Shown here: positions 5,943 through 7,150 of the stretch, piece after piece | Layout: each line of letters starts with the position of its first letter | Position numbering within the stretch: position 1 is the first letter of the stretch | Assembly (NCBI GenBank): GCA_002388005.1 | Contig: DGLO01000137.1 | Location: 2,303-9,452 of the forward strand | Source: Candidatus Neomicrothrix sp. UBA4542 | Lineage (GTDB): Bacteria > Actinomycetota > Acidimicrobiia > Acidimicrobiales > Poriferisodalaceae | DNA: 7,150 bases | Direction: 5' to 3' | Notes under the pieces: model-generated | Seen by the model: only the letters and a program-made list of their open reading frames with translations | Database searches by the model: none | Told to the model about the DNA's origin: nothing | Made by a program: the position numbers and the translations under genes

Positions 5943-7145
5943 GTGCACAAGTTGATATATGAAGAAGCACGACGCTGGTTTGCCGCCAACTGGGATCCAA
6001 CGATGTCGGTTGCTGACTGGTGGCGACTACTCGCAGAATCGGGCTGGGGGTACCCCCACTGGCCCCTCGGACGTTTCGGCAAGAGTCTGAGCCACCAAGA
6101 ACACATCGAAGTTGAACGCGCCCGCACCACCGTCGGCGCTTTCGGAGTTCCCAACGACGTGAGCGTAACGTTGGTCGCTCCGACACTGATGGAACACGGC
6201 AACGAGGTACTCATCAACCGGTACCTCGAATCCATCGCAACTGGTCAAGAGATGTGGTGCCAGTTATTTAGCGAACCCGATGCTGGTTCAGACTTAGCCG
6301 GATTGAGGACTTTGGCTGAACGTGACGGGGACCGTTGGATCATTAATGGGTCCAAAGTTTGGACCACCGGCGGTCATGCGTCTCGAAGAGCCGTTCTCAT
6401 GGCTCGGACTGATCTGAACGCGGATCGTCATGCCGGCATTTCGTTTTTCATCATCGATATGCACCAACCAGGAGTGTCAGTGTCTCCCCTCAAAGACATG
6501 ACCGGAGACGAAGAATTCAACCAAGTGTCGTTAACCAACGCCGAAGTAGACCACCAAGACATCATCGGCGGATTGGGCGAGGGTTGGCGGGTTGCCATGA
6601 CCATGCTTCAGCATGAAAGAGACGCTGATGCTGTCGGCCATGACGGCGGAGGCGATGTAATCAACCAGGTTGATCTCAATGCTCCCGTAGGTCAGGTGCA
6701 GCGCGACCAAGAAAGGGGCGGCGCCACCTCAGGGTTCTTCTATGCGACTGGCTCAGTGAAAGACGACGTCACCTTCAGTCTTGTCAACCAACTCGCATCC
6801 GCCCCAAACCCCGTCCTTCGAGACGCCGCCACTAGAGCGAAGATCCAACGCAAAGTCTTGGATCTCAACGCACGCCGCGAACTACATCCCTCACTGGGCA
6901 AATTACTCAATGCAGCCTTGTGTCGAGAGCTTCGCGACCTCGGCTTTGTATCTGGTCCCGCGTCACAGTTTGCAGATAGAGACGCCATCGATGAGGGACA
7001 CTTCCTTAAGTCGGCACTTTTCGCGGCCGGAATGTCGATAGCCGGAGGCACTGATGAAATACAACGAAACATCATTGGTGAACGGGCGCTTGGTCTGCCT
7101 CGAGAACCCACGCCAGAACCAACAACTGACCACCAAGAAACATAG
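5943..7145 (+). CDS. Acyl-CoA dehydrogenase (FadE-like) with a central insertion
   Basis: Flavin-dependent acyl-CoA dehydrogenase of 400 residues that would introduce a 2,3-double bond into an acyl-CoA thioester. Domains: N-terminal helices (about 1-105) with GWGYPHWPLGRFG (34-46); beta domain with CQLFSEPDAGSDLAGLR (106-122), INGSKVWTTGGH (134-145) for FAD binding, and KDMTGDEEFNQV (184-195); C-terminal helices ending in SIAGGTDEIQRNIIGERALGLP (365-386). The MCAD-type catalytic Glu is absent (AGGT at 367-370), but E225 of the HER motif sits at the isovaleryl/long-chain dehydrogenase base position. Between HER and the SLVNQLASAPNPVLRDA helix lie about 50 residues where relatives have about ten; these are Gly-, Asp- and Gln-rich (227-279). 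The frame is open upstream to 5853 without another usual start, so GTG 5943 is likely. No ribosome site is visible, and the tail PREPTPEPTTDHQET is probably disordered. Confidence 0.93.
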   Translation: MHKLIYEEARRWFAANWDPTMSVADWWRLLAESGWGYPHWPLGRFGKSLSHQEHIEVERARTTVGAFGVPNDVSVTLVAPTLMEHGNEVLINRYLESIATGQEMWCQLFSEPDAGSDLAGLRTLAERDGDRWIINGSKVWTTGGHASRRAVLMARTDLNADRHAGISFFIIDMHQPGVSVSPLKDMTGDEEFNQVSLTNAEVDHQDIIGGLGEGWRVAMTMLQHERDADAVGHDGGGDVINQVDLNAPVGQVQRDQERGGATSGFFYATGSVKDDVTFSLVNQLASAPNPVLRDAATRAKIQRKVLDLNARRELHPSLGKLLNAALCRELRDLGFVSGPASQFADRDAIDEGHFLKSALFAAGMSIAGGTDEIQRNIIGERALGLPREPTPEPTTDHQET

Positions 7146-7150
7146 ACGGG

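Noticed and set aside
5879..6235. Upstream part of a 166-codon - strand frame reaching into the acyl-CoA dehydrogenase
   Set aside because: It is antisense to the well-conserved N-terminal region of the dehydrogenase and its translation is low-complexity Ser/Arg/Thr-rich. Only the part below 5878 resembles a protein family.
6602..6615. Perfect palindrome CATGCT-TC-AGCATG in the acyl-CoA dehydrogenase
   Set aside because: It encodes the conserved MLQHE segment, so the symmetry is explained by coding; a 2-nt loop cannot form a good hairpin.
6615..6720. Antisense reading of the dehydrogenase insertion gives a hydrophobic, protein-like sequence
   Set aside because: The antisense codons are exactly in phase with the sense codons, where complements of polar codons naturally give hydrophobic residues. 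No start, family match or sustained frame supports a gene or a local inversion.

Overview
This window reads as a gene-dense catabolic stretch from a bacterial chromosome. It has intermediate to moderately high GC by eye, short intergenic gaps, mixed strands, and no rRNA, tRNA, phage, transposase or CRISPR signal. The gene content is a Rieske oxygenase, an ABM monooxygenase, a PPOX flavin/F420 protein, a DhlA-like dehalogenase, an SRPBCC protein and a FadE-type acyl-CoA dehydrogenase. Two genes also have TAnnnT boxes 6-7 nt ahead of their start codons, as in leaderless actinobacterial genes. Together these suggest an uncultured actinobacterium, possibly Acidimicrobiia-like. A Chloroflexota SAR202-like source is an alternative. 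This is inference from content and style, not a phylogenetic result.

Layout: a + strand GcvT-fold protein resembling the THF-dependent aryl O-demethylase LigM (22-1326) converges on a - strand pair, an ABM-family monooxygenase (2653-3012) followed by a Rieske oxygenase alpha subunit (1376-2602). Reading away from the ABM gene on the + strand are a PPOX-family protein (3070-3561), a haloalkane dehalogenase-like hydrolase with the complete DhlA-type catalytic and halide-binding set (3652-4611), an SRPBCC protein (4697-5248) and a GNAT acetyltransferase (5248-5706) that starts on the last base of the SRPBCC stop codon. A 236-base gap follows. It holds a short - strand reading frame resembling the N-terminus of a CaiB/BaiF CoA-transferase, probably a remnant. 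The window closes with an acyl-CoA dehydrogenase (5943-7145) that has an unusual insertion directly after its probable catalytic glutamate.

How the genes may work together: the LigM-like protein could remove methyl groups to THF. The Rieske enzyme could hydroxylate or oxidatively demethylate. The ABM protein could oxidise a quinol or phenolic intermediate. The dehalogenase could remove halide from an alkyl carbon. The acyl-CoA dehydrogenase, and formerly perhaps a CoA-transferase, would belong to downstream beta-oxidation-like steps. No ferredoxin, reductase, Rieske beta subunit, transporter or regulator is visible, so any such pathway needs partners elsewhere. The single-gene family calls are mostly firm. 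The shared pathway and its substrate (possibly a methoxylated or halogenated compound) are speculative.
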